Positions 22,093 through 35,480 are shown, counted from the first letter of the stretch. The stretch is DNA of 64,000 nt from Lactifluus volemus (GCA_022376515.1 WTXI01000004.1:868001-932000), one strand, 5' to 3'. Notes: generated by a model from the sequence alone, not told the origin. Program-made: numbers and translations.

Positions 22093-25000
22093 GAGATGGT
22101 CCCGATGGCAGTGTGTAATGACGCGGACTTTGGGGACAAATAGTCAACTCAGATTGCACCGCGGCAGTTCTTGGGGGCAGTTGTGGGGTAACTTGGAGAG
22201 ACCGTGTATGACAGAAAAGATGAAAATATGTGTGCAGAAACCTAGCGTTGCAGTTCCGCGATGCAGTCCTCCTTCATACGACTCGGAGAAGTTGCCATGC
22301 TACGATGTCACCTCGCTGACTTCGTGAAGCACCAGTGAATTACTACTCAGACTGAGTGAAATAGATCCGAAGGATTCCGTTTCGTGAGTTGAACAAAGGC
22401 CCCAGCAGGACTAAAGACGCCGGGGTTTGGAGGATGGGTCTCTATCCCGAGTGATTTTATCGCACGTGTTGAGTCCGCGGATCAATGAATATGTCGGATT
22501 ATATCTCGGAGCTCGCATACCTTGGTACAAGCAAAGTCCATGCATTTCCAATCGGGCCAAGCTCCCCGAATTTGCACAATTTCTCGCGAGTGGATGAAAA
22601 GATTTTGGGACTGTCGTCTGGTCGTCTGACTCGTCTCTCATCCCACCAGATACTAGTAGGACAATTAGAAATGCTTTGAACTATTCCTAATGTGGGAAAT
22701 AACTTGAAACCAATTCATCACAATGCTTAAGTAATCCTTCTCACCTTGGAATGTCGACGATCCACAAAGTGCGCCACCATTGGGAAACGACTCAATTGTC
22801 TAGAAGAGTGTGGTACCAGTGCTAAGTATCAGATGGATCAATGTCAGTGAAGCGATGACGTACAATCACGCGCCGTCAATTACTGATTTACCCTGGCATA
22901 TCCTTTTACAGACTAGTATCGAGCACAAGGACAAACAGTGCCATCTGTCTTCATTGATAGGTACAACCACCGACTGGGTGCTTTATCTATATTCAGTGTT
23001 ATGATGTTGCATCATCCCGCGGCAGTGGGTGATCATCGATTTTTTTGTTGCGAGACTTGCTAATTCAAAAAGGGTTCAATATGTACCTTATGGAGGAAGT
23101 GTAGATTAGAGATGAGATGGACACCGGGTATGGCAGACCCGCCAGACTGGAGGGTAGGAGTTCCGAGGGTAGTATTCCCACATCGAAATTGGCCACACAC
23201 TTGGCAGCGCAAATGCAACGCAAATGCTGAGGTAATGAAGTTGGCCTCGGGTCACGTGGAAAACCACCAGTCACACACGCTATCCATCATGAATCATGAT
23301 GCATAATGTATGATGTAGCACCTCTCATCTCGTTTCAACGTTTTCAACCGCCGCGCTTTTCACAATCAATCGGCGGGAGCTGTCGCGTCGCATTCCCCTT
23401 CAACCAACCCTTGGCAGTTCCATTTTTCCAAACGTGATTGTTTTCTCACTTTTTTCCAGCGGACACAGACGCTTCGGGCACGCGCTCTCTTTTCCCTCAT
23501 CCTTTTTGTTCTTCCTTCACAATTGTGATTGATTCGCTCTCACATCATGCGAGTCACATGCTGGTGGTACCGTGGCTCAGCTGCACGCAGGGGGGGGGAG
23601 CTTATCTGTCTCCCCGAGTCTGCCGTCGTTTACTCGTGCGGTTCATCCGGCTCGAGATCCGAGGTTGTTATTAAAGGCTCCGCCTGCTATAAAGAAGATA
23701 AAAAGGCTGATCGCTGAGCATTGATGACCCAGGAAGAAATACCAAGGAGCAAAGCACGTGTGCTCACTACAGGCTTCTTCAACGTGATATGGTTATACTT
23801 ATTTCCTTTCGCCCGAGAGGGGAATGATGCGGTGGAAGAGTCACTTTTTTTTTTAGGTCGAAGACGCGTGCATGACATATGCCGACGTCCATGAGGAGGA
23901 AGAACCCTCGGTATTCATGGACCGTTGGAGAGCGATGCTCAGTTTCGGGTCCCGGAGGAGGACGTGACAGATCAATGTCGACGGCTGGTACACCAACCAC
24001 CTTTCCACGTGAGCTTCAAATACGATGAAACCGGCGTAGCTCAGGACCGAGCTCAGGCATGTATAACCTGGAGAGACATTTTTAGGTAGGAACGGATATA
24101 CTGCATGAAGGCAGTACTGTAGTTGACAGATGGCCCAGACCACAACGACGAAACTCTGATGAGTAGCTCGGGCTGGGAACCGGCGACTTTATTGGAATGG
24201 GCACGAGGTAGTACGTCCCGCTCCGAGTCGCGCGGGAGGCGGATACAAGATCACGACCTGTCCAAAAGTCCACGTTGACTGTACGGAGAGCACCAGATGC
24301 ATCCGGGTCGAGGAGAACGTAAAAGCCAAAAGGTGAGCTTCCAGGGCGGGTCCGGTGGGTCGGCACAAGGCCACGAGGTTGTTTATGTTACATCATGATT
24401 CAGTACTCTCCACCAGCCTCCACTGGCAGGGCCCGACGCTCGCGGATCGTAGATACTACCATACGTATCCGCGACTTTTTATGATCCGTAAATCCGAGTC
24501 CATGCGTGGTCTATAAGAACTTGAAAGTAACGGGTAATCGTACGGCCACAACGAGTGAAAACTTGCACGTGTCTTTCACTTCAAAGCATTCCACGCCGCT
24601 CCGCCGCGCTCTCACCTTTATTCAAAAAATCACATGGATCACAAGATAAAGTAAACCGGTGCGTCCATACTACTACTACGCTCCCCCGGTCGTAAAAAAC
24701 AACTAGACTAAGATGACTGTATGTTAAAACAAACCCTGAAAATTGATGTATGTAATCGGCTGGAAAAACGTTGGGTCTTCGGGAGGTGAGGTGCATTAGG
24801 GCGGCGCGCAACGTCCAAGTGGTGGAAATTCGATACTGCATTTTGAGTTTTGGTGTGGACGACCAGCAAGGGAGTACACGTAATCATTGGCTACTTTGGC
24901 ATGACACGTGGTCCTCAAGGCCTCAAGGCCTCAAGTCTTGGCCCCAATCTTGACTCGCGGCGCAATCTGGTTATTTCAAACATTTAGGTTCTGTACTAGG

Positions 25001-26754
25001 TATAATTAGGGATTCTTGGCACATAGTATAGATCCGAGTGGAAATATTAGGCAAAGTGGACGGGGCTGCTTGACTCGCCGGTGATCGATTTCAGAGGATG
25101 GCGTTGCGATGTAAAATCGTGGCGACATTGTCATGACGTCAGGGCAGGAGGGGGAGTTACAGTTCAGGAAGCGTTCAACAGCTCTCTCTTCCTCGCGGTA
25201 CGCAACCGCATTGCGTCGTGTCACCGTCCCATGCATGGAATGTGTCAATAACGCCATATAAACGCAGATATAAAATAATGGTGAAGAAAAGGCGATCAAT
25301 TGGTGAGCTTCTTTTTTTTGGTATGTTACTCGCTTGAACACACGTGTTCATTCGCCCGAGGGTACCAAGATCACTACTCGGTTCGTCAAATGGAAGAAGA
25401 GAGGGGCGAAGAGGGGAGTTGCCGTGCTAGTCCAGTGAAAGGCCAGATTGTTGAGAAAAATGATCCATCAACGACCCCCCGAAGATGGGGTGAGATGCTG
25501 GAGGGCTTTGGTATTAAGAAAAGAATGCGTAGGCCCAAAGGGAACAAAAAGATCCGGGCGTAATTGGATCATCCTTTCCTAATCTTATCGCAAGATCATG
25601 ACCTTGGCGGGGCGGTGGACACCTCGGGTACCACATCATTTACCCTACGGTAGACCAAGAAGTTGTCGCGTGTGGAAAGGCTGTAATAACGGCTAGAACC
25701 GATTGTGATCGCTCCTACAGCTCATTATAGGGACGGGCATTGAAGGCCAGGATACGGTCCGAACGACGCGAGGATTGGAAGCGCCATACGGCGTGATGAA
25801 ACCAAAAGACAGAGTATCAAAAGACGACATTGTATTGCGCCATTCGCCAGAGGTACTGTAGATGTCATCCCAAGGGTGGAAAGGATAGTTACATCGTGGT
25901 GTAGGTCGCAGGGGAACCTCACCTGACTAATGCGACCAGGTCGTTGCCGCGTGTTTCTCTCGAGAAATATGTATCTGCTGCATGATGGAGCCCAGTAGGT
26001 TTCCGATGGTGGAAACTTTATTTTACGAACGAAGGTCTCGACCGACTCGGATAGCAAGTTATGAAACATCGCGTTCTGAAAGCCACACACTTGAGGAGCG
26101 GACGCAACTGAGCACACGACGGCTGCTTATAAAGGGTACAAAATTACACACGCGTATCACAAGCAGCGTCGTCCAAATGGGTTTGTTCATTCTCCGTCAT
26201 GGTTCTGAGCCGAAACCAAGCGGAGAAGATATGGATATTCCATTTCCAACAGAGAGCAAGCGGGCGGTGGTGAGACCTGAGCGCGATCAGTCGTGGTGAT
26301 GTGCGGAATTTATTTTTTTGGTTTGGGAAGGTGGATTGTGAGAGGCTGTGCCAGTACCACAAGTAAACATCGAGTCTCCGTCCGAGGAAGATGAAGAGGG
26401 TAATAAAGGCCGTGGCGAGATTAAGACCCTTCTACTTCTCTCCCACATGGGAGGGAACGCTCTGATGACAGAACCATGCGGAAACGAAGGCTTCGCGTTC
26501 TCACTTCCGAACTGGCAAATCATTTTTTTATTTTATTATTTTTGCGGTCACGGTTTCTGAGCGGAAATTGCCGGGAGGTTTCATGGGCTTTGTGGCCCAA
26601 ATGGAGAAATTGAATATATATATGGTGATACAATTTCCTTGTATTGATTGCCTCTCAAGAAGCTCGTTGAGGGGGACGATTAAAAGGGTGCCCCAAAAAG
26701 GGTCAAACTGAGATGTCGCTGCATATACTCGCTCTCTCTCTCTGACACACTCGC
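22093..26754. other. 4.6-kb gene desert
   Basis: The longest stretch without a supported gene. Short frames (for example 23853-24374 and 25725-26117, minus; 25982-26299 and 26348-26560, plus) have no recognisable domain and no coherent splice joins. A small direct repeat CCTCAAGGCCTCAAGGCCTCAAG lies near 24915-24937. There are no terminal inverted repeats or transposase signatures that I can see. Confidence 0.45.
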
Positions 26755-26760
26755 TATAAA
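26755..26760 (+). promoter_or_regulatory. TATA box of OPT1
   Basis: TATAAA preceded by a (CT)n tract (26732-26741), 88 bp before the ATG at 26848. Confidence 0.6.
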
Positions 26761-26847
26761 TACTCGTCATCTCAATGCTCACCCTTATCCTCCCCATCCC
26801 CTCCCCTTGGGTTGCTGCCATCCTAGCGGCCTGCAGCTAGTTTAGCC

Positions 26848-29715
26848 ATGTCTTACACAGAAGATGACAAGAAGATACTCGACCCAGAGAAGCATGACTC
26901 TCACCCGGGCATGGACGTCAGCTCTCCTCTCTCTCTCCACGTCCTGTCTTGCATTGACTCAAAATCTTTCACAAACTCGGATATACGCAGGGTATTGCCG
27001 TAGGCGACTATGACGACCCCAATTTCGACCCCGTGGGCTTAGAAATTATGGAAGACGACTCTCCGTACCCCGAAGTCCGCTCCGCGGTCGGCAATACCGA
27101 TGATCCCACGATGCCCGCATCAACTCTCCGTGTTTGGGTACTTGGTCTCATGTGGGCCGTCGTACTTCCCGGTGTCAATCAGTTCTTCTTCTTTAGATAC
27201 CCTTCCGTCTCCATTGCCGGTGTCAGTCTTATTTTTTTCTATTCCGTTTATCGTCAGTTATATGATCTTTCCAAATAGATCTTTCCACTTCTCTTGAGCT
27301 TCCCCATCTGCAAGGCATGGGCTCGTTACTTACCCAACGTTACCTACTTTGGCATCTCTCTTAATCCCGGACCATTCACAATTAAGGAGCACGTCCTTAT
27401 CACGATCATGGGCAGTGTTGGTGCTGGCCCTGCATATGCCGTGGGTGCCAAATTTCGTAAATGATATCACGTCTAGTCGCCATAATTCTTACACGGTTTT
27501 CAGACTGATATCATCGCCGTCCAGAGGGTCTTCTATAATCAGCGTCCTCCTTTTATATGTAGGTTTTACCTTCTCTTCCTTGATTATGCATCGATCTCTT
27601 TCCCCAACAGACCAATGGCTCCTGGTCATGTCAACCCAGCTGATGGGCTACTCGATTGGCGGCATCTGCAAGCGCTTCCTCGTTGCACCGCCATCGATGA
27701 TTTGGCCTACCAATCTGGTCTCCGCCGCGCTATTCAACACCATGCACGTCCAGGAGACAGCTGGTATTCGGGGCTACGGTGGTATTTCCCGCGACCGCTT
27801 CTTCATCTACGTTTCTGTAGCCTACTTTTGTTACAGTCAGCTCTCTTTCCCCCTCCAGGGGACTTTGCTTTACTTATGATGCGTCTCATGTCACAGACTT
27901 CCTTCCCGCTTATCTTTTCACCGCTCTCTCCAGCTTTTCGTGGGTCTGTTGGATCGCTCCCAATAACGTCAAGATCAACCAGCTGTTTGGCGTCGAACAC
28001 GGATTGGCAATGGGAATCCTAACCTTTGACTGGGGCCAAATTACCTTCAACGGCTCACCCCTTGCCAACCCGTGGTGGGCCTCTGCCAACATTGGCGTCA
28101 CCGTCTTCGTGTTTTACTGGTTCCTCACCCCTATTCTCTATGTTGGCCCTTCTCTCATCTCTCCTTTTTTTTGTCAATCTGACCATGCACATGAAGTACA
28201 GCAACGTCTGGTACAGCGCCTTCTTGCCTATGGTGTCTTCGCATTCTTTTGACAACAGAGGCCGTACATACAACGTCTCCAGGATCATCAATGACGATGC
28301 TACGTTCAACCTCCAACGATATGAGGCTTACAGCCCTTTATTCCTTTCTACAACATTTGCCATTGCCTACGGTCTCTCGTTTGCGTCGATCACAGCGACC
28401 CTCACACATACCCTCCTCTACTATAAGAAGCAGATCTGGACTCAGGCCCGTCGCTCGCTCTCGGAACAGCCCGACATCCACGCCCGTCTCATGTCCGTAT
28501 ACAAAGAGGTCCCAGATTGGTGGTATCTCTCCATCTTTGGTGCGTGCGCCAATGGCTTTGACCTCTCGCGTCTGTGTGCCAACGTGCTTTACAGCGACCA
28601 TGTTCTTATTTGGTGTCGTGGCTATCGAGGTGTACCACACCCAGTTCCCCGTCTGGGCTTTTGTGCTTGCTCTCATGATTTGTGCGTCTGTTGGGCCGTC
28701 TTTTGAATATCTGCTCACCCTACTTCAGCGTTCGTGTACGTTGTCCCGATTGGAATGATTCTAGCTATCACGAACAGCCAAATTGGGCTTAACGTCATCA
28801 CGGAGCTCATCATCGGATATGCTTTGCCTGGTCGCCCAATTGCGATGATGATGTTCAAGACTTGGGGTTACATCACTATGGTTCAGGCGTTACAATTCAC
28901 CGGTGACTTCAAACTTGGACATTACATGAAGATCCCGCACCGTCCTATGTTTGTCTGCCAGGTCGTTGGGACCATCATAGCCGGAACTGTGCAGCTCGGC
29001 GTACAGGCATGGATGTTCTCTAACGTTCAAGACATCTGTACCCCTACTCAGCCAAACGGCTTCACTTGCCCTTCAACCACCGTGTTCGGTACCGCGTCTA
29101 TCATTGTAAATCGCTCTCCTATGTGGTGGCTTGTTGACTAACATTTTTTCAACAATATAGTGGGGTGTCATTGGACCAAAGCGTCTCTTCTCACATGGTC
29201 AATTCTACTATGGCCTCGTCTTCTTCTTCCTAGTTGGTGCAATCGCCCCGCTAATCCAGTGGATTTTGCACAAGAAGTTTGGGCTTACTTACCTAAAGTA
29301 TATCAACTTCCCTCTCATCTTCTCCGGCACGGGCAATTTGCCGCCTGCGACACCCCTAAACTTCGTGCCTTCGATACTCCTTTGCTTTCTGTTCAACTAT
29401 GTCATCCGTCGCCGTTACCTTGGCTGGTGGTCAAAGTATAACTGTGATTAAAACGTTTCCTCACACAAGCTCCCATATAGCTTTTCTGATCCGCGCTTTT
29501 GCACAGACGTTTTGTCCGCCGGATTGGATTCCGGTTACGCCATCGGCACGCTCTTCATATTCTTTGCTCTGCAATATCCCAAGAACGGTTCGATCGGCCT
29601 GAACACCATTCAAACCTGGTGGGGAAATACCGTCTACACCAACACCGCCGACTATCTTGGCACGCCATACAAGAAGTTAGCAAATGGCGAAACCTTCGGT
29701 CCGTCAAAATGGTAG
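26848..29715 (+). CDS. Oligopeptide transporter, OPT family (copy 1)
   Basis: A proton-coupled importer of small peptides of the OPT family, with many plasma-membrane helices. The start at 26848 gives MSYTEDDKKILDPEKHD, an acidic N-terminus, then the family hallmark DSPYPEVRSAV. Further hallmarks are ISLNPGPFTIKEHVLITI (NPGPF motif), QRVFYNQ, GYSIGGICKRFLV, WVCWIAPNNVKINQLFGV, KEVPDWWYLSIF, GLNVITELIIGYALPGRPIA, the KIPPR-type KIPHRPMF, GVIGPKRLFSHGQFYYGL and a C-terminal 'NTVYTNTADY'. About ten introns of 50-100 nt interrupt it (donors such as GTCAGT, GTGGGT, GTGCGT, GTGATT) and every exon joins in phase. Length after splicing is about 790 residues, normal for the family. It has a TATA box. 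It is the intact paralogue of the gene at 41650; the pair are about 15 kb apart in the same orientation. Confidence 0.93.
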
Positions 29716-30531
29716 AGAGGGGAAGCTTGGATTGAATAAAGGGGTAGTAATATTTCCGCGGATGACAGTGTACGCTCGCTTATCGCTGTGTTATAAGGTA
29801 GATTTAATTGTTTTATCCTGCTCTCGGCTCTGCTTTCACAGTGCGTTTTGCGTCTCCATCGATCATCGTGTGGCCAGGCCGCTGGGTCATCCGAGCGTCG
29901 TGGGCCTCTGGCCAAATCTCTGTTTCGGTTCAAAGCTCTCATTACTTGGAACGAAATATAACAGTCAAGAGTCAAAAAGCAATTTATTTATTTTTTGGTT
30001 ATGAATACCTCCCACGATTCTCCATAGTTGTGACAGACTCGGCTGTTTTTCTACAGCGACCGGTGACTTTGGATTTAGTTATTTTCATACCGACGACGGT
30101 GGGCAGCGAGCAATCGTCGTTGTCAGGTTTGTTTGGCAATCGGCCCGGTACATCAAGCTCCTCGGACCCGGACCCGTAATCACCTAGGGGTATCTCAAGA
30201 CGTGTTTCACGTTATGCGTATAGTAGGCCCGACCGCGCAAAGAAAAAAAAATAAGTAATTTGTACGTACGTCCGAGGTCAAGAGTCTTGAAACACGAAAA
30301 AAAAGATACATGGGGTAGATAGTGAACAACATAACCAGTAGTTGGAGAATGTGACAGAGATGATCGGATGGGTAAGTTATAATGGAACCAGCGGAGAGGT
30401 GTTTTCAATGGCAGTAATACAAAAATTGCGGTGACGGCTGTACATTGTCGTGTTAGTACAAGATAGAAGTCATTTAGATCCAAGTCACGTTAGTTCGGAT
30501 TTATCGTTTCGCGGTGGCGTCCCCCCGCGTT
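29716..30531. other. Intergenic, no supported gene
   Basis: A/T-rich 3' flank of OPT1, with poly-A runs near 30240-30305. No domain-bearing frame. Confidence 0.45.
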
Positions 30532-32187
30532 TCACCCGGGCCTATATCGTGGCCGACGAGTGGTCCTCATGACATGGACCATGCTCACGCACACCGGGCG
30601 ACCACGTTCCAGCCGTTCGTTGGTAAAGAGGGCGAACGCTTCATTTGCGGCGGCGGTGGCGGCGGCGGCGGCGTCCGAGTCCCCTCCACCTCCACCGCCA
30701 AAATATCCAAGATCTTTCAGATTCGGCAACAGTTCCGGTGTCGGGTCTCCGGCATCGTTCGGCTGCTGCAGTGAATGACCGAACTTTCCAAAGAGGTCGT
30801 TGTGCACGTGAAACGTCTTGACGTTGTTGAACGGCCTGAGAAGCTCCTGCCAGTGCGTGTGGTCGACCGCGTCGTCGTGCCAGTCCGACGATAGATCGTG
30901 CTCCTCATAGTCGATGGCCAGTTTCTCTACGATGGAGAACAATGGTTCGAGCCCATTTACGATTTGCACTGCGGTTGAGACCTGCCAGTCGAGGTGTTGG
31001 CAACCGATTAACATGCGAAAGGGACAGATACTCCTGTTCGTACGACGTTTCGTGACCATGACGATGCCTTCCTTGGTGAAATTTAGCCGAAGGGTGCCGA
31101 ATTTAAGTTGTTCTGATGTGCGCAGAAATGTCAAGAGATTTGTGACGGTGTAAGAGAGCTGATTGAAAAAGATGACTTCAAAAGCGCTTAGAAGGGGGAA
31201 TGTGAGCTGAGGGAGGAGGGCCTCCAAGTATGCGGTGACCCCCTGAATATGAAACGGCGAAGGTGAAGAAGGGTGACGCGCGTCGTAATTCGGGTACGTA
31301 ACAGTTCCCTCTTCACCTCACGATTAGGGATAGGTGAATGAAAGCGAATCGCCAGAGTCTCCAGCTGGGGCATGGACGCAAGTCGAGTGAGCAAACAGCC
31401 TGGATGGAAATAAGCAGAAGACGGAATATCGTGAAGCACGAGTGTAACGAGATGGGCGGTACTCGTGAGTAGCGGAGATAGAGTTGGAGGAGCGGTGCCC
31501 CACAATATGAGGCGGCGTAGATGCGGCGCTTGGAACCCTTTTGGAAGCAACAAGCTCCTATCATTATCGTCCCAAGACCTCACGAAGAGCCGTTCTAAAT
31601 TTGGGAATTCATCGTCCATGGCCGTGATGAACTTGCGCAAGTTTGCGGCTGGGACCCAGAGACCAATACGCCGAACACGCTCGCGGTGCTGCTGGAGCGC
31701 GCAAAGTACGCCTTCCTCGTCCTCAGAAGTCGTCTCGTCGTCTTGGTGTAGGAAAGTGATTATGAGTGGCAGGGGTGGCGAATGTGCCAGCATGTCCGCT
31801 ACAGGCGTCCCGTAAGTGCAGACAAGATGAAGATCTAGGCGGATCGGAGACGAAAGAATGAGATAGCGCCATTGTCTGCAAACTTGCACGAGCTTGTACC
31901 ACCAACGCTCGAGGCCCCAATGCATTATCAGTTTGCCGTTATCGTCCTCGTCTTCGTCGCGAACTGCTAGCCGATACATGATGAATATGTTAAGAAGTAC
32001 ATCGTCGTTGAGCGCGGGGATCAGAATAGGCGGCGGAGGTGGACTGTTGCAAGCGGGTTCTATTTAATTACAGTTTTATCAGCAGGACAAGGGGAGGGAA
32101 ACGTTGAGACTCACGACTTTGTGCAACTTGAAGTCGGCCGACCCTTCTAATGAATGGAAGACGAAGAGTGGTAGACCAACGAGGCAT
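30532..32187 (-). CDS. F-box-like protein D, with one 1-nt shift
   Basis: Two exons. Exon 1 starts at 32187 (MPRWSTTLRLPFIRR) and joins in phase, through a GTGAGT donor and AATAG acceptor, to exon 2 (PPPPPILIPALNDDVLLNIF, the F-box-like motif). Then come LERWWYKLVQVCRQWRYL, LDLHLVCTYGTPVADMLAHS and the leucine-rich body. At the C5 run 31239-31243 (G5 on the coding strand) one base is missing compared with sister genes: the frame changes inside FRG-VTAYLEALLPQL. Downstream the C-terminal half is intact, with a Gly/Ala-rich low-complexity insert (30640-30680) before 'FTNERLERGRPV'. Same predicted SCF-adaptor role as its sisters. Confidence 0.82.
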
Positions 32188-33039
32188 GCCAGTTCCAAGG
32201 AGACGAACGAAGGATGAGGGTATGGTCGTCACGGTGGACATGAGTCTTGGGCTGAGATGCGCTGTGAACTTGGGTGGATGTCACGGTGATTGATTCCTAG
32301 TCATGGGAAAGAGTCGGAACATTGGCCCGGCGTCGGCGTATACCGGCGTCTATCCTTCTTAGCCTGAGAGTGTCCGAGATTGTCCCGCTCTTTTGCTGTC
32401 ATTAGGTATACTGAGGACATAGTATCCCACTGGCAGAATCGAGAAAAACAGATAATACCAAGTTATTAGCATATCGTGCTGGGGTCAGAGTGTCCATTCA
32501 ACCTGTCATCTACCCGCACTAAACCTTTTTGGCTAGCTTGCACGAGCTTGGTCGTACGAATCCATTCGATGGCATTGCTATCACCTCGATGCGGCAGATG
32601 GCTAGTACAGGACCTGACATGATGTTCTCTAGGTTGCGCTCTTAGTATCCATGTTGTCTAGTGATCCCGGCTCGACTCGAAGTCGTCCTTCTTTGAATGC
32701 AACCTCTTGTTCCACTCCACCCTCGACGAATCCGTCTCTTCTCATCCCGTATTCCGACTCGGACGCGTCGCGGCAATGCTCGGGCAGCATCGGGCTACGC
32801 TGACGTTTACCTCCAATGTCCGCATGATCCTCGACCGATTCGGTTCCATTCCGCTGACTCTGGTCACCAAGTCCATCTGCATCTTTTCGCCAGCTTCGGG
32901 TCCATCTTGCGCATATTTATCATCTGCACGACGATTATTATCCGAGGCACTTTTGGCGTCCCGTTCGAGCCTGACTTTTACAGGGTCCTGCAAACGAAAA
33001 TGACTCAGCTCTTCTTTCCAGACCTAAAACGCAAAACAG
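32188..33039. other. Intergenic, no supported gene
   Basis: The plus-strand frames at 32697-33101 have no recognisable domain. Confidence 0.4.
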
Positions 33040-33597
33040 CGCGTATGTTAGTACTAGACGATGATGCACGTACAAGGCCCCAATTCTTGAGACAAAATTA
33101 GCAACATTAGTCGCGTGTGTCTTTTAGGATTTGATCCAGCGCAGAAGTGACTTGCCTGATAGTACTCTCGGCCTTTTCGAGCTCTTCGATCGTCTTTGTG
33201 TCCTTCAAGTGATCCTCTCAGGCCAAATGACGACTATTGTAGCTGAAATGACCATAATTCAACGTTCTTTCATGCCGGGCACAGAACAACCTCCTCCACA
33301 GGGGAGCTTACCTGACCACTTTCCGCATATGCGTTATATTTTCCTTCTCAGGAAGACGCACTCAGTCGGTTGTCCATCTGAGTTTACACTACTCCAGAAC
33401 GCACCTCATCATACCCCCGTCCTGCATTTTGCCTGGATTCTTGCGCAGAATCACCACGATATGGTGCCCGCTCTCGATGCCGATGCCCGTACCCACCTGC
33501 GACTCTGTGGATCGGCAAGCCACGCCTCAAGCTCTTCTGCTGTCATATTGACCTGCTCATTGAAGAGCGCTATAACTTCCGAGTCTGATTTTCCCAT
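33040..33597 (-). pseudogene. DUF3140-family protein, broken
   Basis: The minus-strand start at 33597 reads MGKSDSEVIALFNEQVNMTA, then EELEAWLADPQS, and after a shift 'ESGHHIVVILRKNPGKMQD', 'HMRKVV', and after an intron 'YNSRHLA' (stop) 'EDHLKDTKTIEELEKAESTI' and finally 'LKNWG'. This is the order of the DUF3140 family found in bacteria and fungi, function unknown. An in-frame TGA replaces what is likely CGA after HLA (near 33220), and several shifts separate the blocks. A GC-type donor (AG|GCAAGT, near 33150) ends the penultimate exon. Several independent lesions make this the best candidate in the window for a genuinely dead gene. Confidence 0.72.
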
Positions 33598-35021
33598 CGC
33601 GCTAGGAGAAGAGGATGTGGTTGAAAAAAAAGGGACGACGGGTACGTTGTTCAAAAGTTAAATTCTTGAGTTGCATTCCTAAGCTGAAAGTAAAGGTATC
33701 GTCTATGGTACGCCATATAGGAATTCCAGACGTAGATGTCACTCGATTGATCAAACAAGGCTTACAGACCATTCGTCTTTGGAATGCTAACGCATGAACA
33801 TTTAAATAGATAACGGAATGCGAACATAGCTGATCATCACTGACAGACCATCCAATCTTGCCCTCGGATCAAAATGTGAAACCCAGGGTTAAGTAAATCC
33901 AAATACCACCCCAAGTCGAGTTCCCTTATCATCTCAGCTGCTAAGCAGATCGGTGCGCCACACACCGCCTTGCGGCGAGCCGTTCTAAATGGTCCCCATC
34001 CTACACGACCCAACCACCGACTGGAGCCTAGCTGGATCTCTTCATATCGCCCTCAGACCGGATCGCATCCACTCGAATGCGCCAAAGCTCTTCCTGGAAA
34101 GCACAGGGGATGTGATCACAGAATTTTACAAATTCAAGCGCACGGTGGGCGCAGCATTGGCTCTGCTACTTCTCGCTAGCGTGAATGGGACCTAGGTTAG
34201 TACTAGGCATGGCTAGGTGAGACTAGTCACGTTACGATGGCCCACTTCGCACTGGAAAGAATCTCTTACCAATAATCCCAAATCATGAGCAAGACTCGAC
34301 AATCTAGCGCTATGACGCTATCAGTCCCCAGTAGATATGTCGTAGTTGAGACGGACTACTACTAGCATCTCCGAAGTCAGATGTAGCACTCTGTGGTGTC
34401 AGTAAGGTTGAAGCGTCGGTCTACCACTGCTGGCAGTTGACTCTCAAATTTGTCGCTTACGCTATGCACCTCCAGAACAGGTTCAGCACACCCTGAAATG
34501 TAGACTCCGAATTAAACTAACTCGGCTTGAATGAGTCCTACCGACCCCTATTAGTACTGTAAGTAGAACCAGGTGAAATAAATCCGTACTAGTACTAAGT
34601 TAGACGAAACAATGAACTACAGCACCTGGTTCCATGACCCAAAAAACAGGTGACATAAACACGTAACTAGACAAAACAACCGACTACCTGAATTATTAAT
34701 ACGTAATACCCGGTCTGGGGTGCGTAGCACAGTGGAGCGGGCCGTCAGGAAAATCGCGATGTGACTCGCCTCACCTAGCCATTCCTAAGTTAGTAGTAAT
34801 CTAGTTTTTATGCTAACGGGGTGGCTCAGGCTAGTCGCAATGGACTGATCCACCGTGACGGACCCGCCAAATACCATCGCAAAGTACATATGCACGCTGC
34901 AGGGATTAGGTCACTGGCAGTTGTTCCATCAGAACTGAATTGATTAACGTTGAAAATCTCCCGTAGTCTGCGCTTCTGATACTGTATCAGCATAATTCTT
35001 CACAAACTCGAGTTGTCTGGG
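33598..35021. other. Intergenic, AT-rich, short repeated motifs
   Basis: The stretch 34195-34830 is rich in TAGTACTAG/CTAGT-like words, and the phrase 'acaggtgaaataaa...actagacaaaacaa' recurs in variant form near 34570-34690. A 68-codon plus-strand frame at 33989-34195 (LFLESTGDVITEFYKFKR) may be a fragment of something but I cannot name it. Confidence 0.4.
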
Positions 35022-35028
35022 TATAAAA
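35022..35028 (+). promoter_or_regulatory. TATA box of the small secreted protein
   Basis: TATAAAA, 91 bp upstream of the ATG at 35113. Confidence 0.6.
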
Positions 35029-35112
35029 ACTGTGGCTATCCCCTCCTTCTCTCACCAACGTCATCACCCTTGAAGCGTTTTATCTTTCACATTACCTGCT
35101 GTGAACACAATA

Positions 35113-35336
35113 ATGTTTATGAAGATGAAGACTGTCGTAGCTCTCTCTTTCGCTATGCTCACTCTCGCTGCTCCAAGTCCACAGGGCCCGCCACAAGGCT
35201 TGAATGGGGTCATTGGCAGCCTAATCGATGGTATGTCCTGTTAGAACACATGCTACATGGTGACAGGCTTAACTGATCTAAACTAGGTCTTCATGCTGGT
35301 ATCCCCGGTGTCGCAAAATTCGGAGAAGGTACCTAG
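35113..35336 (+). CDS. Small secreted protein, 55 residues
   Basis: Two exons. Exon 1 codes a signal peptide (MFMKMKTVVALSFAMLTLAA) followed by PSPQGPPQGLNGVIGSLIDG. An intron of about 55 nt (GTATGT to ACTAG) follows. Exon 2 codes LHAGIPGVAKFGEGT and stops at 35334-35336. The mature peptide would be about 33 residues, Gly/Pro-rich and without cysteines. It has a TATA box and is followed directly by a degenerate partial copy of itself. No homology recognised; being tiny and secreted it could be an effector-like or cell-wall peptide, but that is a guess. The true coding sequence may run through the duplicated unit if a base is missing near the stop. Confidence 0.6.
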
Positions 35337-35478
35337 CACAAGGCCTGAAAGTGGGCTTGGGCGACCTAGTCGATGGTATGTCCTGTTAGAACCCATGCCT
35401 ACATGGTGCAAGCTTAACTGATCTTAACTAGGTCTTCATGCTGGCCTGACTGGCTTGCTGCTGGTGTCACAAAATTTG
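35191..35478 (+). repeat. Internal tandem duplication of exon-intron-exon
   Basis: The unit 35191-35330 (end of exon 1, whole intron, start of exon 2) is repeated at about 35342-35478. Both copies share GTATGTCCTGTTAGAAC, a middle 'catgc..tacatggtg' and ACTAGGTCTTCATGCTGG. The second unit keeps both splice sites (GATG|GTATGT and ACTAG|GTCTTC) but its exon frame is interrupted. Confidence 0.78.
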
Positions 35479-35480
35479 TA

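Noticed and set aside
33989..34195. Possible gene fragment (LFLESTGDVITEF)
   Set aside because: Reads like protein but too short and without a recognisable family; left as a note in the intergenic entry.
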